Source: Candidatus Omnitrophota bacterium | GTDB taxonomy: Bacteria; Omnitrophota; Gorgyraeia; Gygaellales; Profunditerraquicolaceae | Length of the DNA stretch: 63,180 nt | Direction of reading: 5' to 3' | NCBI GenBank assembly: GCA_026387315.1 | Contig: JAPLLY010000043.1 | Span: 7,404 to 70,583 of the forward strand | Shown here: positions 1-7,062 of the stretch, piece after piece | Layout of the letters: each line of letters begins with the position of its first letter | How positions within the stretch are numbered: position 1 is the first letter of the stretch | Notes under the pieces: model-generated | The model's database searches: none | The model's input: only the letters and a program-made list of their open reading frames with translations | What the model was told of the DNA's origin: nothing | Translations under genes and position numbers: made by a program

Positions 1-702
1 GTGGCCTTAGGGTTAGTTAAGGAGGGCGGCAAGACGGCAATTCTGACGGGTATCGCCGGATTAGAGGATCATTTTGGGGGTATGGATTTTAAGGTTGCCG
101 GAACCCGCGGCGGGATTACCGCGGTGCAGTTAGACCTTAAGAATGCCGGGATTTCGCTGGATCTGCTTAAGGAATGCCTGGCGCAGTCTAAAGAAGGAAG
201 ATTATTTATTTTAGATAAAATGAGCGCGGCATTAAACAGCCCGCGGGAAGAACTTTCCAGTTTTGCCCCGCGCATCGATGTTTTAAAAATTAATACTGAA
301 AAGATTGGGGAGCTTATTGGCCCGGGAGGCAAGACGATTAAGGCCATTATTGCTTCTACCGGCGCCAGTATTGATATTAAAGATGACGGTACGGTTTTAG
401 TGGGGTCAGTGGACGCGGCTAAATCCGACGCGGCGATCAAAATGATCAGAGCGATTACCGATGAAGTAGAAGTGGGCAGGATTTATTTTGGTAAGGTCAA
501 ACGGATTATGCAATTTGGCGTATTTGTTGAGCTGGCCCCGCGTAAAGAGGGGCTGGTGCATGTATCCGAGTTATCCAGCACCTTTGTTAAAAAAATTGAG
601 GATGTGGTTAAGGTGGGGGACGAATTTAAAGTTAAGGTTATTGGCATAGATGAATTGGGCAGGATTAATTTAAGCAAAAAACAAGCTGAAGCACCGCAGT
701 AA
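1..702 (+). CDS. pnp: Polyribonucleotide nucleotidyltransferase, 3' part
   Basis: This is the C-terminal 233 residues of PNPase, the phosphorolytic 3'-5' exoribonuclease of RNA turnover; the start lies before the window. The fragment opens in the second RNase PH domain, where the LEDH and MDFKVAGT segments keep the aspartates and lysine known to bind metal and catalyse in E. coli PNPase. A KH domain follows with its GPGGKTIKAI loop near residues 107-116, then an S1 domain from about residue 157 (GRIYFGKVKRIMQFGVFVEL). The TAA stop at 700-702 is followed directly by the GTG of ftsK, so the two are probably cotranscribed. Identity is very secure; only the 5' truncation by the window edge is artificial. 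Confidence 0.97.
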   Translation: MALGLVKEGGKTAILTGIAGLEDHFGGMDFKVAGTRGGITAVQLDLKNAGISLDLLKECLAQSKEGRLFILDKMSAALNSPREELSSFAPRIDVLKINTEKIGELIGPGGKTIKAIIASTGASIDIKDDGTVLVGSVDAAKSDAAIKMIRAITDEVEVGRIYFGKVKRIMQFGVFVELAPRKEGLVHVSELSSTFVKKIEDVVKVGDEFKVKVIGIDELGRINLSKKQAEAPQ

Positions 703-2886
703 GTGAGAGAAAGAAGAATTAATGAGGTCAAAGGCGTTGTTCTAACCGCAGTAGGGCTGATGGTTTTAGCCAGCCTTATCCGCTTTGATCGCCTTGACCT
801 TGTTTTTTACACCTCGCACCCTAATTTCCCCGCTAAAAATCTTCTAGGAAAAGTCGGCGCCGTAGTGGCCGGATTTATCTTTCTACTTTTTGGTAATATC
901 TCCAGTTTTTGCCTGCCGTTTTTAGTGATTATGCTGGGTATAAAATATTTCCGCCAGGATAAGCCTTACTTAAGCGCCGCGCGTATTTTGGGTATGTTTG
1001 TGCTTCTGGTTTCCATCAGCTCGCTAATTGGTATGTTTAATTTAAACAATGACACGCTTAGATTCCAAACTTCAGGATTTTTTGGCTCCCTCACCGCTAA
1101 TTTTATTACCACTTATTTTAGCCGCTTAGGCGGTTTTATTATTTTTATTACCTTCCTCATTCTTTCTTTGGCTTTAGTAACCGAGATTCTTATTTCTTCA
1201 CTTTTTCTTAAATTAGCTGAAAAATTAAAATCTGTTTTTTCCGGCCTGGCAGTTCTTTCTAAAAATCAAAAATCCGCTGAGGTTAAGCCTAAGCCGGGTT
1301 TTAATAATAAAAGTAATTTTTTATTTAAGAAGCCAGGCCTTGATGCCGGCGCGTCCAAACCTAAGATTTTTATGCCGCAGGAGCCGGCGGGGGCGAAGCT
1401 AAAGATTCAGATTAAGAGTAAGCCTCAGGCTGAAGAAGTAAAATTAAAAACTAGCGAGTTAAAAATAGGCGATTATCATTTACCTTCCGTGGATTTGCTG
1501 GACGCGCCGCCACCGGCGGATACTAAGCAAATGAAGGAGGACCTGGAGGCTTGCGCCAGGACATTAGAAGACACCTTGGAAGATTTTGGTATTTCGGCAA
1601 AAGTCACGGATATTATCCGCGGCCCGGTAATTACGCGTTATGAATTGGAGCCGGCTCCTGGAGTAAAGATTAACCGGATTGAGGCTTTAAGTGACGATAT
1701 CGCTTTAGCCATCAAAGCCCAGTCGATTAGGATTATTGCTCCTATTCCGGGCAAGGGCAGAGTAGGGGTGGAAGTGCCTAATCTAGAGAGCACTTTAGTT
1801 TGCATCAGAGATTTACTTACCTCCGCGGAGTATCATAAACAAAAATCGCCTTTGACCATAGCCTTAGGTAAGGATATTACCGGCCGCAGCGTATTTGGAG
1901 ATTTAGATGATATGCCGCATCTGTTAATTGCCGGAACTACCGGTTCCGGTAAAACTGTCTGCGTGAATACCTGTATTTTATCATTACTTTTCCGGGGCTC
2001 TCCGAATAATTTAAAATTTTTAATGATTGACCCTAAGATGGTGGAGTTGATGCCATTTAACGGACTGCCGCATCTTTTATGCCCGGTAGTTACCGACGCC
2101 AAGAAGGCGGCCGTTGCCCTTAATTGGGTGGTTTCCGAGATGGAGTCTCGTTACGTACTTTTATCTAAAGCCGGAGCCAGGAATATTGAGGCTTATAACG
2201 AAAAGCAGGAGAAGATTCCTTATATTATCGTTATTGTCGATGAATTCGCGGATTTAATGAGCGTGGCGCGCGATCAGATTGAGAACGCGATTACGCGCTT
2301 GGCGCAGCTATCGCGGGCAGTAGGCATACATTTGATTTTGGCTACGCAGCGGCCAAGCGTGGATGTGATTACCGGAGTAATTAAAGCGAATTTGCCGGCG
2401 CGCGTATCTTTTAAAGTGGCCTCTAAAGTTGATTCACGAACCGTGCTGGATGGCAATGGCGCGGAGGCATTATTAGGCAAGGGAGATATGTTATTTTTGC
2501 AGCCCGGAAAAGAAGATTTAATCCGTATCCAGGGGGCCTTGGTTACGGATGCCGAGATTGAACGGGTGGTAGGATTTATTAAGGCTCAAGGTGAGCCAGT
2601 TTATGATGAGCAGATCCTCAAGGATCAGCAGAAAAATAGTTTAGCCAGTGGCGATAAAGATGAGCTTTATGATGAAGCGGTGCGGGTGATTATGGAGAGT
2701 AACCAGGCCTCGGTTTCTATATTGCAGAGGCGTATGCGTTTAGGATATACGCGGGCCGCGCGAATTATTGATATGATGGAGCTGGAAGGGTTAGTGGGCC
2801 AGTTTGAAGGAAGTAAGCCGCGCAGGATTTTAGTTGACCGAGAGGCTTGGCTCAAGGATTTAACAGGTGGCAACATCCCTAAGTAA
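703..2886 (+). CDS. ftsK: DNA translocase FtsK/SpoIIIE family
   Basis: A 727-residue membrane-anchored DNA pump that clears chromosomes from the division septum. Four or so hydrophobic segments occupy about residues 10-180, then a short charged linker, then the RecA-like motor: Walker A GTTGSGKTV near residue 410 and Walker B IIVIVDEFADLM near 510. The C-terminal 65 residues form the winged-helix gamma domain (QASVSILQRRMRLGYTRAARI) that in the family reads KOPS-type polar sequences. The linker is short compared with E. coli FtsK, as in most bacteria. The GTG start abuts the pnp stop. It heads the common ftsK-rodZ-rimO-pgsA gene string. Confidence 0.96.
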   Translation: MRERRINEVKGVVLTAVGLMVLASLIRFDRLDLVFYTSHPNFPAKNLLGKVGAVVAGFIFLLFGNISSFCLPFLVIMLGIKYFRQDKPYLSAARILGMFVLLVSISSLIGMFNLNNDTLRFQTSGFFGSLTANFITTYFSRLGGFIIFITFLILSLALVTEILISSLFLKLAEKLKSVFSGLAVLSKNQKSAEVKPKPGFNNKSNFLFKKPGLDAGASKPKIFMPQEPAGAKLKIQIKSKPQAEEVKLKTSELKIGDYHLPSVDLLDAPPPADTKQMKEDLEACARTLEDTLEDFGISAKVTDIIRGPVITRYELEPAPGVKINRIEALSDDIALAIKAQSIRIIAPIPGKGRVGVEVPNLESTLVCIRDLLTSAEYHKQKSPLTIALGKDITGRSVFGDLDDMPHLLIAGTTGSGKTVCVNTCILSLLFRGSPNNLKFLMIDPKMVELMPFNGLPHLLCPVVTDAKKAAVALNWVVSEMESRYVLLSKAGARNIEAYNEKQEKIPYIIVIVDEFADLMSVARDQIENAITRLAQLSRAVGIHLILATQRPSVDVITGVIKANLPARVSFKVASKVDSRTVLDGNGAEALLGKGDMLFLQPGKEDLIRIQGALVTDAEIERVVGFIKAQGEPVYDEQILKDQQKNSLASGDKDELYDEAVRVIMESNQASVSILQRRMRLGYTRAARIIDMMELEGLVGQFEGSKPRRILVDREAWLKDLTGGNIPK

Positions 2887-2895
2887 TTGTGCGTA

Positions 2896-2936
2896 AGACC
2901 TACGCGGTCTACACTTAGTGTAGACCGCGTAGGTCT
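2896..2936. repeat. 41-bp near-perfect palindrome after ftsK
   Basis: Arms 2896-2915 and 2917-2936 are exact reverse complements around a single central base (core AGACCTACGCGGTCTACAC). It lies 10 bp after the ftsK stop and before the right end of a family B element. No T-run follows, so it does not look like an ordinary rho-independent terminator. It is unlike the other repeat families of the window. Confidence 0.8.
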
Positions 2937-2959
2937 ACAACGGTGGGTGCAAGAAATGA

Positions 2960-2985
2960 CATTAAATAAAAAAGAAGGTGCGGGG
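2960..2985. repeat. Family B palindromic element, right end only (B1)
   Basis: The sequence ending GAAGGTGCGGGG just before the rodZ start matches the right end of the other family B elements. The left inverted end is not recognisable; the region after ftsK instead carries an unrelated palindrome. The GTG of the downstream gene uses the last G of the element. Probably a decayed or rearranged copy. Confidence 0.65.
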
Positions 2986-3767
2986 TGAATATTGAAACAG
3001 CTGGTTCCCGGCTAAAGACAATTCGCCAGGAGAGGGGATTAAGCTTAGAGGATATCCAGAAAAAGACCAAAATTCACCTTAACGTCTTGCGGGCAATTGA
3101 AGGTGATAGTATTTCTAATTTAAGCCCGATTTATCTTAAAGGTTTCATTAAGATCTATTGCGGCTGTTTGGGTTTGGATGCTAAAGATTTTGTCGGCCCA
3201 AGCGGACAGCCGCAGAAACCGGCCTTAAATGCTACCGTTGGCAGGCCCATTGGAGCGCGGATCGAAAAGAAATCTTCTTTTATTAAAGATGTTTCCATTA
3301 AGCTGGGCGCGATCAAGCCACGGGTTTTCTTAAAGAAAATAATTATATTCGCGGCGATCGCGGTAATTTTTATATTTTTAGGAATTAATTTAATCAAGCT
3401 TGTTTCTTCCCGGCCTAAGAGCCGGTTAGAAAAGGCTAAAATTTTAATGCCGGCCTCTGCGCCTAAGGCTGAGGTTAGGCAAACTAAAATTAATAAAGAT
3501 TTGACTTTAGGGTTTACTTTAGCTATATTCGCGCGTGGTAAATCCTGGATCTCAGCTAAAGTTGATGGGAAGGTTGTCTTTCATGGCGTGCTTGCCCGCG
3601 GCCGATCTGAAACCTGGCAGGCTAAAGAAAAAGTTGAATTGTCTCTGGGGGATGCCGGAGCAGTAGAGCTGCAGGTTAATGACCAACGTTTTGCTAATCT
3701 TGGCCGGCACGGACAGTCTTTAAAGAATATCGTTATTAATAAAGAAGGTTTGAAAATCTCCAGATGA
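2985..3767 (+). CDS. rodZ: RodZ-like membrane protein with N-terminal HTH
   Basis: A 260-residue protein with an N-terminal Xre/HTH_25-type helix-turn-helix (residues about 5-70, LKTIRQERGLSLEDIQKKT), a basic linker, one membrane helix near residues 118-137 and a periplasmic beta-rich DUF4115-type domain ending near residue 258. This architecture is that of RodZ, which links the MreB cytoskeleton to the membrane and supports rod shape. The mreBCD genes are elsewhere in the window. The GTG start at 2985 is set by family B element end; GAAGGTG gives a Shine-Dalgarno-like match 4 nt upstream. The stop TGA is the left edge of the next family B element. Function by architecture, so somewhat less certain than enzymes. 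Confidence 0.85.
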   Translation: MNIETAGSRLKTIRQERGLSLEDIQKKTKIHLNVLRAIEGDSISNLSPIYLKGFIKIYCGCLGLDAKDFVGPSGQPQKPALNATVGRPIGARIEKKSSFIKDVSIKLGAIKPRVFLKKIIIFAAIAVIFIFLGINLIKLVSSRPKSRLEKAKILMPASAPKAEVRQTKINKDLTLGFTLAIFARGKSWISAKVDGKVVFHGVLARGRSETWQAKEKVELSLGDAGAVELQVNDQRFANLGRHGQSLKNIVINKEGLKISR

Positions 3768-3891
3768 CCCCGCACCTTCTAATTATTCATTATTTCTTAA
3801 AGCGTTAAGATTTAAGGGAATAAGTATAAGCAGAATATTGAATCCCGCACCTTTAATAAGGTGCGGGATGAATACGAAAGAAGGAGCGGGG
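3768..3891. repeat. Family B palindromic element with nested mini-copy (B2)
   Basis: 124 bp, starting CCCCGCACCTTCT and ending GAAGGAGCGGGG. TGA flanks it on both sides (3765-3767 and 3892-3894). The interior holds a 26-bp perfect-type hairpin at 3843-3868 (TCCCGCACCTTT, then AAGGTGCGGGA) bracketed by its own TGAA direct repeats (3839-3842 and 3869-3872). The copy upstream of ftsQ has the same length and the same nested hairpin, while the copy upstream of murE lacks it. Confidence 0.9.
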
Positions 3892-5138
3892 TGAAACAAA
3901 AAATAGGAATATTGGTTTTAGGTTGTCCCAGAAACCTGGTGGATGCCGAAGCTCTTGCCGGGCGGCTTAATTTTAAAGATTATTCCATTGTTGATGATAT
4001 CGCTCAAGCAGGAGTAGTTTTAGTGAATACCTGTGCTTTTATCCAAGAGGCAAAGCGTGAATCCATTGACGCGATTTTGGATCTGGTACAGCTAAAGAAA
4101 CAGGGAAAACTTAAAAAAATAATTGTTTACGGCTGCCTGGCGCAGCGTTATAAAAATTTAGCCAAAGATTTACCTGAAGTAGACGCTTTTGTGGGGACAC
4201 TGGGATTAAACCATGAATCAAAAAGGTTTGCTTTAACCCCTAAACACTACGCTTATTTGAAAATATGCGAAGGCTGCGTAAACCAGTGTAGTTACTGCGT
4301 AATTCCCAAGATTAAAGGCAGCTTGGAGAGCCTGGATACGCCCGCCATAATTCGAAAAGTTAAGCGTTTTAATCGCCAGAAGATTTCAGAGTTAAATATT
4401 ATCGGCCAGGATATTACCGGTTTTGGCATGGATGCTTCTGGTGAAAGTCAGCTAACCGGCCTTTTGCGGAAAATAATTAGTAATGTTCCGGATATCGGAT
4501 GGATTCGTCTTTTATATTTGAATCCGCAACGGATTGCTTCTGAGCTGCTGGAGCTGGTTGCTTCAACTGATCGGGTATGTAAATATATTGACTTGCCCAT
4601 ACAGCATATTAATAATCGTATTCTAAAGTTGATGAATCGGGCAATCACTAAAGAAGAGATTATTGCTTTAATCAAAAAAATCAGGAAATCTATCCCTGGG
4701 GTTTATTTACGGACATCATTAATTGTAGGTTTTCCTTCAGAAACAGAAAAAGAATTTAATGAGTTGCTGGAATTTGTTAAAGCGGCTAAATTCCAAAGAC
4801 TGGGAGCTTTTATTTATTCTCGGGAAGAAGGCACTCCCGCGTACAATTTTAAGGGCCAAATTCCCCAACAAATAAAGCAGGAGAGGTTCGATAAAATTAT
4901 GTCCGAGCAGCGTCAAATAGCAGCCGGTGTAAATGCCAAATTCTTAAGCCAGACTATAACTGTCCTGGTTGAGGAAAAACAGTATGGCGGCTATATCGGG
5001 CGCAGTCAGGGTGACGCCCCGGAGGTAGACGGAGTGGTGTATATAAATACTAAACAGTCCTTGAGAATAGGTAAATTTATTCAGGTGAAAATTACAGGTA
5101 CATTAGAATATGATTTAGTAGGGGAGGTAGCATTATGA
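3891..5138 (+). CDS. rimO: Ribosomal protein S12 methylthiotransferase RimO
   Basis: A radical SAM enzyme that methylthiolates Asp of ribosomal protein uS12. The N-terminal UPF0004 domain begins with GILVLGCPRNLVDAE, typical of RimO rather than MiaB. The radical SAM cluster motif is C129-x3-C133-x2-C136 (CVNQCSYC), and a TRAM domain lies at the C-terminus. Length, 415 residues, is normal. The open frame extends upstream to 3861 but that part is repeat sequence; the GTG at 3891 gives VKQKIGILVLG, which matches family N-termini. Without the family B element the start would be ATG overlapping the upstream TGA. The TGA stop is at 5136-5138, where another element begins. Confidence 0.95.
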   Translation: MKQKIGILVLGCPRNLVDAEALAGRLNFKDYSIVDDIAQAGVVLVNTCAFIQEAKRESIDAILDLVQLKKQGKLKKIIVYGCLAQRYKNLAKDLPEVDAFVGTLGLNHESKRFALTPKHYAYLKICEGCVNQCSYCVIPKIKGSLESLDTPAIIRKVKRFNRQKISELNIIGQDITGFGMDASGESQLTGLLRKIISNVPDIGWIRLLYLNPQRIASELLELVASTDRVCKYIDLPIQHINNRILKLMNRAITKEEIIALIKKIRKSIPGVYLRTSLIVGFPSETEKEFNELLEFVKAAKFQRLGAFIYSREEGTPAYNFKGQIPQQIKQERFDKIMSEQRQIAAGVNAKFLSQTITVLVEEKQYGGYIGRSQGDAPEVDGVVYINTKQSLRIGKFIQVKITGTLEYDLVGEVAL

Positions 5139-5139
5139 A

Positions 5140-5212
5140 CCCCGCACCTTCCAAATATTCCATTGTTAAAGTCATTTGGTTTAATGAACTGAATAAGAAA
5201 GAAGGTGCGGGG
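5140..5212. repeat. Family B palindromic element (B3), TGAA duplication
   Basis: 73 bp with inverted ends CCCCGCACCTTCC / GAAGGTGCGGGG, flanked by TGAA at 5136-5139 and 5213-5216. Joining the flanks recreates TTATGAATTTAGC, in which the rimO stop TGA overlaps an ATG start of pgsA (ATG AAT TTA). This is the cleanest example of the element splitting an ATGA junction. Confidence 0.93.
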
Positions 5213-5790
5213 TGAATTTAGCTAATCGCTTAACCATGTCGCGAATTCTATTAACTTTTGTGTTTATGTTTTTTTTGTTTTGTAATGGGCTTTGGGCTAA
5301 GGCCATTAGTTTAGTGGTTTTCATCTTGGCAGCTTTATCGGATTATTTTGACGGCATGATTGCGCAGCGCAGGAATATGGTGACGGATTTTGGCAGGTTG
5401 ATGGATCCTATCGCTGATAAAATTTTAGTCTTGGCGGCTTTCGCGGCATTCGTGCAATTGCAATTAATCGATGCCTGGATGTTTGTAATTATTGTTTCCC
5501 GGGAAATCTTAATTACTTCCATGCGCCTGTTTGCTCTAAATAAGGGTAAGGTGCTTTCTGCGGCGCGCGCCGGCAAGCATAAGACAGTTTTGCAGATGGT
5601 GGTTATTTTTACTATTTTAGGTTTTATTTTGCTTAAAGAAATTGTGTTAAAATATTATACTTGGAATCCCGCTTGGGAAAAGGCCTTCCGCCAGGGGATC
5701 TTTTTCCTGATGCTCTTAACCGTAGGATTAACTCTTTATTCCGGGTTATCATATTTATGGCAAAATCGCAAAGTAATTACCCGCCTATGA
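5212..5790 (+). CDS. pgsA: CDP-diacylglycerol--glycerol-3-phosphate phosphatidyltransferase
   Basis: An integral membrane enzyme that makes phosphatidylglycerol phosphate. It has 192 residues, several hydrophobic helices and the CDP-alcohol phosphotransferase motif (SDYFDGMIAQRRNMVTDFG then RLMDPIAD), with the usual DG...A...G...D...D spacing; the common Arg after the Ala is Gln here, followed by Arg. The GTG start at 5212 uses the final G of the family B element; the pre-insertion start was probably ATG. It overlaps pgpA by ATGA, an intact coupled junction, so phosphatidylglycerol synthesis genes are together. Confidence 0.93.
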   Translation: MNLANRLTMSRILLTFVFMFFLFCNGLWAKAISLVVFILAALSDYFDGMIAQRRNMVTDFGRLMDPIADKILVLAAFAAFVQLQLIDAWMFVIIVSREILITSMRLFALNKGKVLSAARAGKHKTVLQMVVIFTILGFILLKEIVLKYYTWNPAWEKAFRQGIFFLMLLTVGLTLYSGLSYLWQNRKVITRL

Positions 5791-6254
5791 AATTCCAAAG
5801 ATTAAGTGATTTTGCAGCTAAAGCGATCAGCACTGTTTTTTTTATCGGTTATTTACCATTGGTGCCCGGAACTTTTGGCAGTATTGCCGGAGTAGGTTTA
5901 TTTTATTTACTTAAGGGCGCAACTGGCGTAACCTATATTTTATTTATTGTCGGAATAATCGCCTTAGGGTTAATTACCAGCGGCCGGACGGAGAAGTTGT
6001 TAAATAAGAAGGACCCGGGCTGTATTGTTATTGATGAAGTGGCAGGGATGTTGATCGCGCTTAGTTTTATGCCCTATGATTTAAGAATAGTTTTTTTGGC
6101 TTTTCTGATTTTTCGTATTCTGGATACACTTAAACCATTTCCAGCTGCCGGGCTGCAGAATAGGCCTGGCGCAGCCGGAGTAATGGGAGATGATTTGGTT
6201 GCGGGTATTTATACCAATATTGTGTTACAAATTATCTTAAAATTAGCTTATTAA
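5787..6254 (+). CDS. pgpA: Phosphatidylglycerophosphatase A
   Basis: A 155-residue membrane protein that dephosphorylates phosphatidylglycerol phosphate made by the upstream PgsA. The PgpA signature is visible as GTFGSIAGVGL near the start, CIVIDEVAGMLIA in the middle and ILDTLKPFPAAGLQ then GVMGDDLVAGIYTN near the end. The frame is open further upstream, but the ATG at 5787 overlaps the pgsA stop as ATGA and gives a normal N-terminus. Its TAA stop (6252-6254) is inside the first bases of a family A hairpin, which therefore sits exactly between this gene and the convergent pncC. Confidence 0.93.
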   Translation: MKFQRLSDFAAKAISTVFFIGYLPLVPGTFGSIAGVGLFYLLKGATGVTYILFIVGIIALGLITSGRTEKLLNKKDPGCIVIDEVAGMLIALSFMPYDLRIVFLAFLIFRILDTLKPFPAAGLQNRPGAAGVMGDDLVAGIYTNIVLQIILKLAY

Positions 6255-6298
6255 ACAAGGGGACGGTTCTCTTAAAAAAGAGAACCGTCCCCTTGTTT
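6253..6298. repeat. Family A palindrome between convergent pgpA and pncC
   Basis: Perfect 21-bp inverted arms (6253-6273 and 6278-6298) built on GGGGACGGTTCTCTT and its complement, with a 4-base loop. It overlaps the stop codons of both convergent genes: TAA of pgpA at 6252-6254 and the - strand pncC stop at 6272-6274. A-rich and T-rich arm tips mean it could act as a bidirectional terminator, although it belongs to a repeat family found at ten places here. Confidence 0.92.
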
Positions 6299-6754
6299 TA
6301 ATAAACGTAATGCTTCTTGAGTTGATTTCTTGCGGATATTCTCTCGATTACCTGGAAAATTAAATTTGCGGCAGATATTTTTGTTTTTTCCGGATAAACA
6401 GATATAGACTGTTCCTATGGATTTGGTTATAGTTGCTCCTGTGGGGCCGGCAATCCCGGTAATGCTCAGGCCAAAATTGACGTGTGTTTTTTTCTGGATG
6501 TTCTGGGCCATTAATATTGCAACTTGGCGGGAAACTGCGCCGTATCTGGCAATTGTTTTGGCTGGTATATTTAGAATCATTTCTTTAGATTTGTTGCTAT
6601 AAGTAACTACGCCTAAAAGAAAATAATCTGAAGATCCTGGTAAACTGGTTAAAAGGCTGCAAAGTTGGCCTCCGGTGCAGGATTCGGCAACCGCGACGGT
6701 TTTTCCATTCTTGCGTAATTTTTCATGTAGTTGTTTTAGAATTTTATTGGGCAT
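6272..6754 (-). CDS. pncC: Nicotinamide-nucleotide amidase, CinA C-terminal domain
   Basis: A 160-residue stand-alone CinA-C/PncC domain that in the family deamidates NMN for pyridine nucleotide recycling. Key segments are AVAESCTGGQLCSLLTSLPGSS near residue 22 and GLSITGIAGPTGAT near residue 100. The nucleotide-binding MoCF domain of full-length CinA is absent, which is common. It is the only - strand gene. The final residues KQGDGSLF are encoded by the family A palindrome, so the natural C-terminus was probably replaced. A - strand promoter (TTGTCA, 17 bp, TATAAT) places the transcription start at about the ATG, suggesting a leaderless mRNA. Confidence 0.93.
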   Translation of the reverse strand: MPNKILKQLHEKLRKNGKTVAVAESCTGGQLCSLLTSLPGSSDYFLLGVVTYSNKSKEMILNIPAKTIARYGAVSRQVAILMAQNIQKKTHVNFGLSITGIAGPTGATITKSIGTVYICLSGKNKNICRKFNFPGNRENIRKKSTQEALRLLKQGDGSLF

Positions 6755-6760
6755 AATCGT

Positions 6761-6789
6761 ATTATAGCCGTTTTTAATTGTATTGACAA
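6761..6789 (-). promoter_or_regulatory. Promoter of pncC, overlapping the rib operon -35
   Basis: Read on the - strand, TTGTCA (6784-6789) and TATAAT (6761-6766) are separated by 17 bp. The start point would fall near 6754, the A of the pncC ATG. Its -35 box shares bases with the + strand TTGACA of the riboswitch promoter. Confidence 0.7.
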
Positions 6790-6810
6790 GATTAGTTTTT
6801 CTGTTAAAAT
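6783..6810 (+). promoter_or_regulatory. Promoter of the riboflavin operon
   Basis: TTGACA at 6783-6788 and TAAAAT at 6805-6810, 16 bp apart, about 16 bp before the conserved start of the FMN riboswitch. The arrangement resembles the promoters before mreB and the rRNA gene in this window. Confidence 0.75.
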
Positions 6811-6825
6811 AACAACAATTAATCT

Positions 6826-7010
6826 TTAGGGCAAGGTGTAAATCCTTACCGGCGGTTTAGCCCGCGACTTAGTACTAATTTTATAAAATTAGTGTTAGGA
6901 GATCTGGTGAGATTCCAGGGCCGATGGTTTCCCGCTAATAATATATTAGCAAGCGGGATCCCGCTAGAATAGAAGCGAGAGCGGGAAAAGTCCAGATGAG
7001 AGAAGATTAA
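6826..7010 (+). promoter_or_regulatory. FMN riboswitch (RFN element)
   Basis: The conserved RFN blocks appear in order: AGGGCAAGGTGTAAATCC and ACCGGCGGT, AGCCCGCGAC, a variable hairpin, GATCTGGTGAGATTCCAGG then GCCGATGG, a long variable hairpin at about 6930-6990 (paired CCCGCT and AGCGGG segments), and TCCAGATGAGAGAAG closing the structure. This aptamer binds FMN and lowers expression of the following riboflavin genes. The variable P-stem is extended by an inverted TCCCGCT/AGCGGGA sequence. A terminator follows at 7021-7045. Confidence 0.96.
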
Positions 7011-7020
7011 AATTAATACG

Positions 7021-7047
7021 CCCGATGATTTTGATTCGGGTTTTTTA
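7021..7047 (+). terminator. Intrinsic terminator of the FMN riboswitch
   Basis: A CCCGA...TCGGG hairpin with an A/T-rich loop is followed by TTTTTT and ATTT, 15 bp before the ribBA start. It is the expected OFF state of the riboswitch when FMN is bound. Confidence 0.85.
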
Positions 7048-7062
7048 TTTAAGGGCAGAGAC

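Noticed and set aside
3861-3890. An upstream GTG start for rimO within the repeat
   Set aside because: The extra residues MRDEYERRSG are repeat-derived and also appear before ftsQ as MRDEYERRCG; family N-termini and the TGA duplication favour the later GTG.
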